Of a stretch of 64,000 nucleotides of DNA, positions 23,829 through 37,303 are shown one piece after another. The stretch comes from Curtobacterium luteum (GTDB lineage: Bacteria; Actinomycetota; Actinomycetes; Actinomycetales; Microbacteriaceae). The notes under the pieces were generated by a model, which saw only the letters and a list, made by a program, of their open reading frames with translations, was not told where the DNA came from and made no database searches. Location of the stretch: NCBI RefSeq assembly GCF_014646995.1, contig NZ_BMOI01000013.1, positions 44,820 to 108,819 of the forward strand, in the 5' to 3' direction. The position numbers were made by a program, and so were the translations under genes. How positions within the stretch are numbered: the stretch's first letter is position 1; the number at the start of each line of letters is the position of its first letter.

Positions 23829-25579
23829 GACCCACCAGCGGGCTCACCTTCGGTGGGCGGTACCAGCTCTCGTCCCGCGTCGCGATCGGCGGCATGGGTG
23901 AGGTGTGGCAGGCGACCGACCTGGTCATCGGCCGCACCGTCGCGCTCAAGATCCTCAAGGACGAGTACCTCGGGGACCCCGGGTTCCTCGAGCGGTTCCG
24001 CGCCGAGGCCCGGCACGCGGCACTCGTGAACCACGAGGGCATCGCCAATGTCTTCGACTACGGCGAGGAGGACGGCAGCGCCTACCTCGTCATGGAGCTC
24101 GTCCCCGGCGAGGCCCTGTCCACGATGATCGAGCGCGAGCACACGCTCCCGGTCGACAAGGTGCTCGACATCGTGGCGCAGACCGCGAACGCCCTCCAGG
24201 CCGCACACGCGGTCGGTCTGGTGCACCGCGACATCAAGCCGGGCAACCTCCTCATCACGCCCGACGGTCGGGTGAAGATCACCGACTTCGGCATCGCCCG
24301 GATCGCCGACCAGGTTCCGCTGACGGCCACCGGCCAGGTGATGGGCACGGTCCAGTACCTCTCGCCCGAGCAGGCGAGCGGCCACCCGGCGTCGCCGTCG
24401 ACCGACATCTACTCGCTCGGCATCGTCGCGTACGAGTGCCTGGCGGGCCGACGTCCCTTCACCGGCGAGTCGCAGGTCGCGATCGCGATGGCGCACATCA
24501 ACGAGCAGCCGCCGGCGCTCCCGGCCGACGTCCCGGAGCCGGTGGCAGCGCTCGTCATGTCGTGCATCGCCAAGAAGCCGGCGGACCGTCCCGCCACGGC
24601 CGCCAACCTCGCGCGGGCGGCACAGGCACTCCGCCGCGGTGACGTCGCCGCCGCCACCGTCGCGGTCCCGATGCTCGCCGAGGCCGGGACGGTCGCCTTC
24701 AACCCGCCGCAGCAACGGGGCGACAATGCCGCGACGGCCCTCATCGGCACACAGGCCGGTGCCGCGGTCGGTGGCCCCCGGACCCCGCCGTCGCCCGTCG
24801 AGGACGAGGAGCCGAAGAAGCGGCGCGCCTGGATCTGGTGGGTGGTCGGCGTCGTCGTCCTGCTCGCCGTCGCGGCCGTGGTCGGTGCGCTCGCGCTGAA
24901 CGGGTCCTCCGACCCGAAGCCGTCCGCGTCGACCAGCTCCGAGCCCCGCCCCTCACAGACCCGGAGCACGCCCAGTGCGACCCCGACGGTGAGCCGGATC
25001 GACATCGACTCGTCCGACTACGTCGGCCGTCCGACCAGCGAGGTCCAGGCCGAACTGAGCCAGCTCGGGCTCGCGACGAACGTCGTGGACGGCGACGCGG
25101 CGACCGGCACGGACCAGCCGAACACGGTGCAGTCCCTCGACCCGACCGGCAGCCTGCAGCCGGGCGCCACGGTGACGATCCGGCAGTTCACCACGCCGCC
25201 CTCCGTCGAGAAGCCGGCGGCGCCGAAGGCCGGTGACGTCTCCGACACGGGGGCGGTCACCTTCAGCTGGGCCGAGGCGACCTGCCCCACCGGCTACACC
25301 GTCTCCACCTACACGTGGATCGCGACCGGCGGGAAGGACTCGTCCGGCGCCACGTCCGGCACGATCTCCTCCACCGCGGTGAACATCCAGGCGGACGAGC
25401 CCGACCAGCCCGTCACGTTCAAGTACTCCGTGACGTGCGGTGCCGGCGGGAGCAACCTCGCGAAGTCCCCCGGGTCCGACGCGGCGACGGCGACGTGGAC
25501 GGTCGGCGACACGACGGACCCCGGCGACGGGACCGACCCCAGCGCCGGCATCGACCCGACCTCCGGGCCGCAGGACTGA
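23825..25579 (+). CDS. pknA: Ser/Thr protein kinase PknA with one PASTA and an extra C-terminal beta domain
   Basis: 584 residues. Kinase domain residues about 11-270: glycine loop IGGMGEVWQA, VALK (ATP-binding Lys), HRDIKPGN catalytic loop, DFGIAR and the APE-like SPEQA. Transmembrane helix at about 334-357. One PASTA-like domain (about 395-457, YVGRPTSEVQAELSQLGL...). The rest (about 460-560) has strand patterns such as TFSWAEATCPTGYTVSTYTW and KYSVTCGAGG with two Cys, resembling a fibronectin type III-like fold, which typical PknA lacks. Regulates division and wall synthesis with PknB. Confidence 0.92.
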   Translation: MRPTSGLTFGGRYQLSSRVAIGGMGEVWQATDLVIGRTVALKILKDEYLGDPGFLERFRAEARHAALVNHEGIANVFDYGEEDGSAYLVMELVPGEALSTMIEREHTLPVDKVLDIVAQTANALQAAHAVGLVHRDIKPGNLLITPDGRVKITDFGIARIADQVPLTATGQVMGTVQYLSPEQASGHPASPSTDIYSLGIVAYECLAGRRPFTGESQVAIAMAHINEQPPALPADVPEPVAALVMSCIAKKPADRPATAANLARAAQALRRGDVAAATVAVPMLAEAGTVAFNPPQQRGDNAATALIGTQAGAAVGGPRTPPSPVEDEEPKKRRAWIWWVVGVVVLLAVAAVVGALALNGSSDPKPSASTSSEPRPSQTRSTPSATPTVSRIDIDSSDYVGRPTSEVQAELSQLGLATNVVDGDAATGTDQPNTVQSLDPTGSLQPGATVTIRQFTTPPSVEKPAAPKAGDVSDTGAVTFSWAEATCPTGYTVSTYTWIATGGKDSSGATSGTISSTAVNIQADEPDQPVTFKYSVTCGAGGSNLAKSPGSDAATATWTVGDTTDPGDGTDPSAGIDPTSGPQD

Positions 25580-25693
25580 CCCCCGGTCTGGGGCTCGACA
25601 CCGTTCCGTAACGGTTCGGTCCGAGCCCCCGTCACCAGCGTCTCACCAGGTCCTGCTGCCGTACACTTGCTCGGACGACAGACGGAGGAGTAC

Positions 25694-27490
25694 GTGCCAG
25701 AAGGTGTGACCGCGGGGATCACGCTCCTCGCGAACCGCTACGAGATCGGTGACGTCATCGGTCGTGGCGGCATGGCCACGGTGCACCTGGGCAACGACAC
25801 CCGCCTCGGGCGCAAGGTGGCGGTGAAGCTGCTGAAGCCGAGCCTCGCGAACGACCCTGCATTCCGCACGCGCTTCCGGCAGGAAGCCCAGTCGGCCGCC
25901 CGCATGGCCCACCCGACGATCGTGCGCGTGTACGACGCGGGCGAGGAGACCGTCCGGGAGCCCTCCGGCGCCGAGGTGCAGGTCCCGTACATCGTCATGG
26001 AGCACGTCGAGGGGCGTCCGCTCTCGGACATCATCTCGGACGGGCCGGTCGCCCCGGCCGAGGCCGTGCGCATCACCGAGGGCATCCTCACCGCCCTCGA
26101 GTACTCGCACCGCGCCGGCGTCGTGCACCGCGACATCAAGCCCGCGAACGTCATGGTCACCCACACCGGCCAGGTGAAGGTGATGGACTTCGGCATCGCC
26201 CGGGCCATCACCGACACCTCGGCGACGGTCGCGCAGACCACCTCGATCCTCGGGACCGCGTCGTACTTCTCGCCGGAGCAGGCCCGCGGTGAGACCGTCG
26301 ACGCGCGCACCGACCTGTACTCCACCGGCGTCGTCCTCTTCGAACTCCTCACCGGACGACCGCCGTTCATCGGTGACAGCCCGGTCGCGGTCGCTTACCA
26401 GCACGTCAGCGAGCAGCCCGCGGCTCCCTCGACCATCGCGTCCGAGGTCTCGCCCGCGCTCGACGCCGTCACCCTGCACGCCCTCGTGAAGGACAAGACG
26501 CGTCGCTTCCAGAGCGCCGCGGAGTTCCGCACGGACCTGCAGCAGGCGGCTGCCGGACAGGTGCCGTCGTCGACGCGCAAGCTGCAGCAGCAGCACGCGA
26601 GCGACGCCTCGACCATGCTCTTCGGCGTCAACCCGCGCACGACGTCCAACCCGGCCGTCGCGTTCCGCGAGCTCGACGACGACACCGCCGAGCACCGTCC
26701 GCAGCGCACGCAGAACCGCCCCCCGGTCGCGTGGATCTGGGTCGGGATCGTCCTCATCGTCGCGATCATCGCGGCCACCGTGTTCTTCGTCGCCAACCTG
26801 CAGCCCGGCAAGGCGCCAGTGTCGTCCTCGGTCACGGTGCCGAACGTCGTCGGCGCGACCTGGTCCTCGGCCTCCGCGACCCTCAAGAAGAGCGAGCTGA
26901 CGCCGGTCCGTGTGACCGAGGCGTCCGACGACGTCGATCGTGGCCTCGTCATCCGGACGGAACCCGGTGGCGGCTCGGGCAACACGGTCCCGCGGAACTA
27001 CAAGGTCGACGTCGTCATCTCGACCGGACCCGCGAAGGTCACCGTGCCGAACCTCGCGAACCAGACGCAGGACGCGGCGCAGCAGGCACTCCAGACGGCC
27101 GGGCTCGAACTCGGCGCGGTCAGTTCGGACTACTCCGCGACGGTCCCCGAGGGCACCGTCCTGAGTTCCGACCCGGCGGGTGGTGCCACGGCCACGAAGG
27201 GCACGGTCGTCAACCTGACGGTCTCCAACGGCAAGGTGCAGCTCCCGGACGTCACCAACCAGCAGTTCACCCAGGCCAACCAGACGCTCACGAACCTCGG
27301 ACTGACGGTCGGGCAGAACCCGTCGTACTCCTGCACCGGCGGCCTGGTGACCCAGCAGGACCAGCCTGCTGGTGACATCGCGCAGGGCAGCACCGTCACG
27401 CTGACCTACTGCGCCGGTTCGACGCAGACGGACAACCCGACGCCCTCCGGTGACAGCAACCACCGGGACCGCAAGCGCAACAACGGCTGA
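25694..27490 (+). CDS. pknB: Ser/Thr protein kinase PknB with three PASTA domains
   Basis: 598 residues from GTG 25694 with GGAGGAG upstream. Kinase domain about 13-275 (IGRGGMATVHLG, VAVKLL, HRDIKPANV, DFGIARA, FSPEQARGE). Activation-loop Thr residues lie in TSATVAQTTSILGT. Transmembrane helix about 346-367. Three PASTA domains follow (roughly 381-446, 448-512, 514-575), each starting with a V-P-x-(V/L) or L-P-D-V strand. Binds muropeptides or lipid II and phosphorylates cell-wall proteins. Separated by 114 bases from pknA, so it may have its own promoter. Confidence 0.95.
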   Translation: MPEGVTAGITLLANRYEIGDVIGRGGMATVHLGNDTRLGRKVAVKLLKPSLANDPAFRTRFRQEAQSAARMAHPTIVRVYDAGEETVREPSGAEVQVPYIVMEHVEGRPLSDIISDGPVAPAEAVRITEGILTALEYSHRAGVVHRDIKPANVMVTHTGQVKVMDFGIARAITDTSATVAQTTSILGTASYFSPEQARGETVDARTDLYSTGVVLFELLTGRPPFIGDSPVAVAYQHVSEQPAAPSTIASEVSPALDAVTLHALVKDKTRRFQSAAEFRTDLQQAAAGQVPSSTRKLQQQHASDASTMLFGVNPRTTSNPAVAFRELDDDTAEHRPQRTQNRPPVAWIWVGIVLIVAIIAATVFFVANLQPGKAPVSSSVTVPNVVGATWSSASATLKKSELTPVRVTEASDDVDRGLVIRTEPGGGSGNTVPRNYKVDVVISTGPAKVTVPNLANQTQDAAQQALQTAGLELGAVSSDYSATVPEGTVLSSDPAGGATATKGTVVNLTVSNGKVQLPDVTNQQFTQANQTLTNLGLTVGQNPSYSCTGGLVTQQDQPAGDIAQGSTVTLTYCAGSTQTDNPTPSGDSNHRDRKRNNG

Positions 27491-27694
27491 CGCACGGCTG
27501 GCCACGCAGGCGCGCAGTGTCCGCCCTGGAGGCCCGGGGCGGTTTCCCGAGTCAGCGCACGTGCCCGGACGTGCGGCCCGGGCGCGGGGCGCGGGGCGCC
27601 GGGCGTGGTCCGGCCCGCCGGCGTGGACCACGCGTGTGTGCCCGACCCCGAGTGTGCCTGACCCTGCACAGGCCAGACCCGGAGTGGGCCTGAC

Positions 27695-28339
27695 TCAGGG
27701 ACGGTGCGCTGCGATGAGGGGGTTGAGGCCCGTGGCGCGGTCTGCCGCTCCCGCGAGACCGGTCGTCTCGAGCCAGTTGCCGACCATCCGGTAGCCACCC
27801 TCCGTCAGGACGGACTCCGGGTGGAACTGGACCCCGTACACCGGGTGGTCCCGGTGCTCGACGCCCATGATGACTCCGCCGCCGGTGCGTGCCGTGACCG
27901 TGAGCTCGTCGGGGACCGTGCCGTCCACGATCGTGAGGGAGTGGTAGCGGGTCGCGGTGAAGGGGTGCGGGACGCCGGCGAAGAGGACGCTGTCGTCGTG
28001 GTCCACCTGCGACGTCTTGCCGTGCATGAGCTCGTCCGCGTGGGTGACCGTGGCGCCGAGGGCCTCGGCGATCGCCTGGTGCCCGAGGCACACGCCGAGC
28101 AGTGGCTTGTCGGCGGCGATGGCCGCTCGGACGGTGGGGATCGACACTCCGGCGTCCGCTGGGGTGCCGGGGCCCGGGGAGAGCAGCACGCCGTCGTAGT
28201 CGGCGATGCGCTCGGCGATCTCGTCCTCCGGGAACGAGTCGTTCCGGACGACGTCCGTGTCGGCGCCCAGCTGCTGGACGTACCCGTTCAGCGTGTAGAC
28301 GAAGCTGTCGTAGTTGTCGACGACGAGGATCTTGGTCAT
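27695..28339 (-). CDS. pabA: Glutamine amidotransferase, aminodeoxychorismate/anthranilate synthase component II
   Basis: 214-residue class I glutamine amidotransferase. KILVVDNYDSFVYTLNGYVQQLG at the start, LSPGPGTP, nucleophile Cys in GVCLGHQAIAEALG (about residue 80) and the His-Glu pair in GVQFHPESVLTEGG (about 170). Supplies ammonia for p-aminobenzoate or anthranilate synthesis; the two roles cannot be told apart here, and many Actinobacteria keep this single gene (trpG/pabA) beside pknB. Minus strand, convergent with pknB. The gap 27491-27694 is very GC-rich with no gene. Confidence 0.9.
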   Translation of the reverse strand: MTKILVVDNYDSFVYTLNGYVQQLGADTDVVRNDSFPEDEIAERIADYDGVLLSPGPGTPADAGVSIPTVRAAIAADKPLLGVCLGHQAIAEALGATVTHADELMHGKTSQVDHDDSVLFAGVPHPFTATRYHSLTIVDGTVPDELTVTARTGGGVIMGVEHRDHPVYGVQFHPESVLTEGGYRMVGNWLETTGLAGAADRATGLNPLIAAHRP

Positions 28340-28421
28340 GAGCGGTCCACCGTACTCCTGGGGCATCTGCACAGTCGGTGCGAGGCCTCTGCACACCTGT
28401 GGTGACGGTAGGATACCGGCC

Positions 28422-28676
28422 ATGGCCAAGGACAAGGACCGCACCAAGCCCGCCCGGAGGACCCGAGCCGACTCGGTCGACACTGCGGGGGACAGCCCGA
28501 ACCCGGTGTGGTTCAAGCCGGTCATGTTCGGCTTCATGCTGGTCGGCCTCGCCTGGGTGATCGTGTTCTACATCTCCCAGGGCTCGCTGCCCGTTCCGTC
28601 GCTCGACTCGTGGAACATCCTGATCGGCTTCGGCATCATGTTCATCGGCTTCCTGATGACCACGCGCTGGCGCTGA
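28422..28676 (+). CDS. crgA: Cell-division inhibitor CrgA
   Basis: 84 residues. Basic N-terminus (MAKDKDRTKPARRTR) and two transmembrane helices: WFKPVMFGFMLVGLAWVIVFYI and NILIGFGIMFIGFLMTTRW separated by a short GSLPVPSLDSW loop. This is the complete, conserved CrgA architecture. CrgA binds FtsZ, FtsQ, FtsI and CwsA and coordinates septum assembly in Actinobacteria. Divergent from pabA. Confidence 0.93.
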   Translation: MAKDKDRTKPARRTRADSVDTAGDSPNPVWFKPVMFGFMLVGLAWVIVFYISQGSLPVPSLDSWNILIGFGIMFIGFLMTTRWR

Positions 28677-28692
28677 CCACGCCCGTCTCCGT

Positions 28693-28729
28693 CGACGCCC
28701 GTCGTACCCCCGTGGTACGGCGGGCGTCG
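28693..28729 (+). terminator. Terminator after crgA
   Basis: CGACGCCCGTCGTACC / GGTACGGCGGGCGTCG near-perfect 16-base stem with a 5-base loop, 16 bases after the crgA stop, followed by TCGTTTCT. Confidence 0.75.
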
Positions 28730-28796
28730 TCGTTTCTCCACAAGGACGGCACGGCCTCGGTGGCTCCGCAGCGAGCTCTCCACCGCCTGTCGACAG

Positions 28797-28914
28797 TTCT
28801 CCACACTCTCCACACCGCTGTCCACACCTTGGCCCCGGAGTTTTCCACAGGTGAATCCACAGTGGGGATAATCACACCGGTGTAACTCACCGATCTGTCC
28901 ACAGCTGTGGACAA
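28797..28914. promoter_or_regulatory. Cluster of DnaA-box-like sites between crgA and rhomboid genes
   Basis: Within 118 bases: TTCTCCACA (28797), CTCTCCACA (28806), CTGTCCACA (28818), TTTTCCACA (28841), GAATCCACA (28853), and CTGTCCACA (28895) facing a perfect high-GC box TTGTCCACA on the minus strand (28906-28914). The last two form an 18-base perfect palindrome, TGTCCACAGCTGTGGACA. A GGGATAA motif also occurs. The whole 28677-29041 gap holds no gene besides the flanking terminators. Confidence 0.55.
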
Positions 28915-28978
28915 GTACGGGGCTCGCCTGTGGAAACCGGTGGACGACCGGCAGCGGGAGACCTGCAGAGCACGTGCA

Positions 28979-29011
28979 GAACGCCCCGCCGCACGGAGCG
29001 ACGGGGCGTTC
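28979..29011 (-). terminator. Terminator after the rhomboid gene
   Basis: GAACGCCCCG / CGGGGCGTTC 10-base perfect stem, 31 bases past the rhomboid stop on the minus strand. No U-run. Confidence 0.6.
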
Positions 29012-29041
29012 AGGACCGGAGTAGGGCGTGGGGTGGACCGC

Positions 29042-29893
29042 CTAGGCGAAGACGCCCGTGGCGCCGAGCAGGATCCCCACGAGCAGGACCACCGCCTCGG
29101 TCACCAGCAGCGCCGTCTGGAGCCCGCGTTGCCGGACGTTCCGCGTCTTCGTGAAGACGAAGCCGGTGATGAACCCGAGGACGATCCCGCCGACGTGCGC
29201 CTGCCACGAGATGCTCGTCCCCGGGAGGAACCCGACCACGAGGTTGAGTCCCATGATCACGAGGAGCTGCACGGCGTTGTAGCCGAGACTCCGCTGGATC
29301 ACGAAGAACGCGGCGAACAACCCGAAGATCGCCCCCGACGCCCCGACGACCGGGGTGTTCGGCGCGAGCAGGGTCACCGCGAGGTCACCGCCGAGACCGG
29401 AGAGGAAGAACAACGCGAGGAACCGCCAGGTCCCGAGCATGTTCTCGAGCATCCGCCCGAAGATCCACAGCGCCCACATGTTGAACAGGATGTGGAAGAA
29501 GGACGAGTGCACGAACAACCCGGTGATGATCCGCCAGGGCTGCGTGTCCGCCACGGGAGCGAAGTAGAGCATCGCACCCGTCAGTGCTCGACCCGTCACC
29601 TGGTCGAGGAGCCAGACCACGACGCTGATCGCCACGAGGACGACCGTTGCCTTCTGGTCGAGCATGGCGAATCGACGCCCCGCGACGGTCAGGCCGCTCG
29701 GAGCACCGGACGCACGACGGTTCGCCTGGAACTGCGCCCGCTGCTCACGGACGCACTCCGGGCAGTGCACACCGACCGCCGCCGGCGTCTGGCACTCGGG
29801 GCAGATCGTCCGACCGCACCGCTGGCAGAGCACGAAGCTCTGCCGGTCGGGGTGCCGGTAACAGGTGTTCGGGTTGGACGCCGGGTCGGTCAA
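29042..29893 (-). CDS. Rhomboid-family intramembrane serine protease with N-terminal zinc ribbon
   Basis: 283 residues. N-terminal B-box/zinc-ribbon-like segment with C11, H14 and paired Cys (CYRHPDRQSFVLCQRCGRTICPEC and VHCPEC), then about six transmembrane helices. Catalytic Ser in VGASGAIFGLFAAFF (GxSG motif) and catalytic His in SWQAHVGGIVLGF; HILFNMWALWIFG is the conserved His/Asn helix. Cleaves membrane proteins within the bilayer; substrate unknown. Start appears to be TTG 29893, five bases after the ppiA stop, so it is probably translated from the ppiA message. Confidence 0.9.
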   Translation of the reverse strand: MTDPASNPNTCYRHPDRQSFVLCQRCGRTICPECQTPAAVGVHCPECVREQRAQFQANRRASGAPSGLTVAGRRFAMLDQKATVVLVAISVVVWLLDQVTGRALTGAMLYFAPVADTQPWRIITGLFVHSSFFHILFNMWALWIFGRMLENMLGTWRFLALFFLSGLGGDLAVTLLAPNTPVVGASGAIFGLFAAFFVIQRSLGYNAVQLLVIMGLNLVVGFLPGTSISWQAHVGGIVLGFITGFVFTKTRNVRQRGLQTALLVTEAVVLLVGILLGATGVFA

Positions 29894-29898
29894 CGGGG

Positions 29899-30438
29899 TC
29901 AGACGTCCTCGACGTCGATGCTCTCGATGACGACGTCCTCGAGGGGCTTGTCGCGACCATCGGTCGGCACACCCTCGATGGCGTCGACGACCGCGCGCGA
30001 CTCGTCGTCAGCGACCTCACCGAAGATGGTGTGCTTGCCCTGCAGCCACGGCGTGGCCACCGTGGTGATGAAGAACTGCGAGCCGTTCGTGCCGCGGCCG
30101 CCCTGGATGCCGGCGTTCGCCATCGCGAAGATGTACGGGTTCTGGAAGGTGAGCTCCGGGTGGATCTCGTCGTCGAACCGGTAGCCGGGGCCGCCGATGC
30201 CCTGACCGAGCGGGTCGCCGCCCTGGATCATGAAGTCCTTGATGATGCGGTGGAAGACCACGCCGTCGTAGAGCTTGTCGGTCGAGACCTTGCCCGTGCC
30301 GGGGTGCGTCCACTCCTGCTTGCCCGTTGCGAGGTCGACGAAGTTCTTGACGGTCTTGGGGGCGTGGTTGCCGAACAGGTTGACGCGGATGTCGCCCTTG
30401 TTCGTGTGGATCGTTGCGACAGCGGTGTGCAGAGACAT
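29899..30438 (-). CDS. ppiA: Peptidyl-prolyl cis-trans isomerase (cyclophilin)
   Basis: 179-residue cytoplasmic cyclophilin. Motifs FHRIIKDFMIQGGDPLGQGIGG (catalytic Arg in FHRII, then the FMIQGGD loop), FAMANAGIQGGRGTNGSQFFITT and LQGKHTIFGEV. No signal peptide. Catalyses prolyl isomerisation during protein folding. Its place beside gyrA and the tRNAs is conserved in Actinobacteria. First gene of a two-gene unit with the rhomboid protease. Confidence 0.95.
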   Translation of the reverse strand: MSLHTAVATIHTNKGDIRVNLFGNHAPKTVKNFVDLATGKQEWTHPGTGKVSTDKLYDGVVFHRIIKDFMIQGGDPLGQGIGGPGYRFDDEIHPELTFQNPYIFAMANAGIQGGRGTNGSQFFITTVATPWLQGKHTIFGEVADDESRAVVDAIEGVPTDGRDKPLEDVVIESIDVEDV

Positions 30439-30554
30439 GTTCCGATTCTCGCATGTACTGCTGACGTACAGACGGTACGCACAGGCAAGCCTCCGTGACC
30501 TGTCAGCCGCCGCGGTGGCAGGATGGGCACACGCCGATCCTGTGGAGGTACCAG

Positions 30555-31124
30555 ATGACGATCGAGATCCCGCGCAAGCGCAGGAAGCAGATCAAGAAGC
30601 TCAAGGGCAAGACCGCCTCGCTCCTGGGTGAGCAGCGCAAGGTCCTGGAGCACGCGAACGCCATCCTGGCCGAGGCGCGCTCGCACGCTGCCGACGCCGC
30701 TCGCAAGGACATCGCACCCCGGGTGCAGAACGCGGTCGACAACGGGATCCGTCCCGCCGTCGCCACGGGGGTGCACGCGACGAAGAGCGCTGCGCAGACC
30801 GCTTCGCACCGGTTCCAGACCGAGGTCGTCCCCGGCCTCGTCGCCACCGCCGGCTCCGTGCTGAGCGTCAAGGACCTCGCGAGCGACCCGCGCGTCAAGA
30901 AGATCGTCAAGGAGGCCCAGAAGAAGGGCAAGAAGGCGAAGAAGTCGGCGGAGAAGTACGTGCCGCACCAGAAGAAGGGTCTCGGCTTCGGCGGCGTCGC
31001 GCTGATCGTCGTCGGTGTCGTCGCGGTCGCCGGTGCGGCCTACGCGGCCTACCAGACCCTCCGCGCGGACGACGACCTCTGGGTCGCGGACGACGCGGAC
31101 ACGGCGGAGAAGCCCGCCGCCTGA
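30555..31124 (+). CDS. Lys/Ala-rich protein with C-terminal membrane helix
   Basis: 189 residues from ATG 30555 (GGAGGT RBS eight bases upstream; longer in-frame start rejected). N-terminal basic segment PRKRRKQIKKLKGK, long helix-forming Ala/Lys/Gln region with coiled-coil character (about 25-120), then KKGKKAKKSAEKYV and one transmembrane helix GFGGVALIVVGVVAVAGAAYAAY (about 145-167), and an acidic tail. Similar proteins of unknown function sit beside ppiA in related genera. Could be a membrane-tethered DNA- or envelope-binding protein; not assigned. Confidence 0.75.
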   Translation: MTIEIPRKRRKQIKKLKGKTASLLGEQRKVLEHANAILAEARSHAADAARKDIAPRVQNAVDNGIRPAVATGVHATKSAAQTASHRFQTEVVPGLVATAGSVLSVKDLASDPRVKKIVKEAQKKGKKAKKSAEKYVPHQKKGLGFGGVALIVVGVVAVAGAAYAAYQTLRADDDLWVADDADTAEKPAA

Positions 31125-31138
31125 CCTCCTCGGTTCGT

Positions 31139-31172
31139 ACGGAGGGCCCCGGCACGCGCCGGGGCCCTCCGT
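31139..31172 (+). terminator. Strong terminator after the Lys/Ala-rich protein gene
   Basis: 15-base perfect stem (ACGGAGGGCCCCGGC and its complement) with a four-base ACGC loop, 14 bases after the stop codon; GTCGTCTCC follows. Confidence 0.8.
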
Positions 31173-31264
31173 CGTCTCCGGGACGGCGCGGGGGCGGCGG
31201 CGCGTGTGAACGCAGAACGAAGCCCCTGCGAAGCGACGGAATCGCGACCAGGGGCTTCTGCGAG

Positions 31265-31337
31265 TGGAGCCTGGGAGAATCGAACTCCCGACATCCTGCT
31301 TGCAAAGCAGGCGCTCTACCAACTGAGCTAAGGCCCC
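31265..31337 (-). tRNA. tRNA-Ala (anticodon TGC)
   Basis: 73 bases. Acceptor GGGGCCT/AGGCTCC (one G-U), D-arm TAGCTCAGTTGGTAGAGC, anticodon stem CTGCT/AGCAG around TTTGCAA (TGC), T-arm GTTCGATTC. The genomic sequence after the discriminator A is CT, so CCA is not encoded and must be added by the CCA enzyme. Confidence 0.95.
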
Positions 31338-31372
31338 GGAACACCGATGATGCTATCCGGTGTGGGTGGAGA

Positions 31373-31449
31373 TGGTGGGGCTACAAGGACTTGAACCTTG
31401 GACCTCTTCGTTATCAGCGAAGCGCTCTAACCGCCTGAGCTATAGCCCC
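31373..31449 (-). tRNA. tRNA-Ile (anticodon GAT)
   Basis: 77 bases including encoded CCA. Acceptor GGGGCTA/TAGCCCC, anticodon loop CTGATAA (GAT), T-arm GTTCAAGTC. Upstream of tRNA-Ala on the same strand; the Ile-Ala pair downstream of gyrA is conserved in Actinobacteria. Confidence 0.95.
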
Positions 31450-31525
31450 TCAGACCAGATGAGAGCCTACCGTACCGACCTCGCAGAACGAAATCGAGCG
31501 GTCGGACCCATCCGGCCCGGGTGTG

Positions 31526-31925
31526 TCAGTTGTTCGTGAACCCGACGAGCAAGCCGCCGGTGATCCGCACACTGAGGTTGTAGAGGACGCTCACGATCGC
31601 ACCGAGCACGGTGCCGACGACCACGTTGAGGATGCCCACGACGATGGAGAACCCGAGCACCTGCCCCAGCGAGAACTGGTCCATGATCGAGTAGTTGTTC
31701 TGCCCCGTGACGTCCTTGAGCAGGGCGTCCACCTGGGTGAACACCCCCGTCTGGTTGAGGATGACCCAGACCAGCGCCGTCGCGACGACGATGACGATCG
31801 AACCGGCGAGGGCGATGAGGAAGCTCAGCTTCACCATCGACCAGAAGTCGACGTACACCAGACGCAGGCGGACCTGCCGGGTGCCGACGGGCCGCTTCGC
31901 CTTCTTCTGGAGCTTCTCGGCGACA

Positions 31926-31933
<8 letters not shown>
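31526..31933 (-). CDS. DUF3566 transmembrane protein
   Basis: 135 residues. Basic N-terminus ([26 protein letters not shown]) then two transmembrane helices: [24 protein letters not shown] and [23 protein letters not shown], ending [16 protein letters not shown]. This is the DUF3566 pattern; the gene follows gyrA throughout Actinobacteria. Function not known; topology suggests a small membrane partner. ATG overlaps the gyrA end by eight bases, so it is co-translated. Confidence 0.9.
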
Positions 31934-34562
<2,629 letters not shown>

Positions 34563-34693
34563 GTGGCGTGGTCACCTTTCTGGTGGCCCTCCGGTCGTCG
34601 GCCGGGAGGCACTGGTTCCGTCGGTCGCGCCGGGCGCGACCACAGGGGGTCGGGACTGGTCGACGCGGCTGGCACCGCGCCTCCAGGCCGGTA

Positions 34694-36802
<2,109 letters not shown>

Positions 36803-37303
36803 TCAACCGTAGGTGTCGCGAGGACCGCGCCCCTGGACGGTCCTGGGACCGCGTTTCCAGGTGGGGGCGTCGGGGCCCGAAACCCGGATCGACTCGACCC
36901 CTGCCTGCGGGTGCCGTTCGGCGATCGTCGTGGTGATGGTCGAACGCATGAGTCGGAGCTGCGTGGCCCACGCCGTGGAGTCGCACCGGATGACGAGGGC
37001 ACCGTCGTCGATGGTCACCGGGTGGGAGTGCTTCGCGAGCTCCTCGCCCACCACACCGGGCCAGTCGACGAACAACCCGGAGCGGGCGAGCGGCTCGACC
37101 CAGCCGAGCTCGTTCGCGAGGGAGCCGACGACGTCGCCGAGCCCCTTCGGTTCGCGGCCTCGGCCGTAGGGCACGGAGTCCGCGTCGACCTCGCGGGCTC
37201 GGCGGCGCCGGGCGTCCACCGTGCGGAGCGACGGGTCGCCGAACACGGCCTTCAGGTGGCGGTAGAACCGGGACGGCTCGGTGGGCTTCCAGGGCTTCGG
37301 CAT
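36803..37303 (-). CDS. dciA: DciA-family protein (DUF721), helicase loader
   Basis: 166 residues. DUF721/DciA core in WPGVVGEELAKHSHPVTIDDGALVIRCDSTAWATQLRLMR (quoted only by its Trp-Pro and STAWATQL landmarks) preceded by a basic, disordered N-terminus. DciA is the ancestral loader of DnaB; the gene between recF and gyrB is conserved in Actinobacteria. Its start overlaps the recF stop, so they are coupled. The gap to gyrB contains GGGC-GAAAAAAG-GCCC, a possible weak hairpin. Confidence 0.9.
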   Translation of the reverse strand: MPKPWKPTEPSRFYRHLKAVFGDPSLRTVDARRRRAREVDADSVPYGRGREPKGLGDVVGSLANELGWVEPLARSGLFVDWPGVVGEELAKHSHPVTIDDGALVIRCDSTAWATQLRLMRSTITTTIAERHPQAGVESIRVSGPDAPTWKRGPRTVQGRGPRDTYG

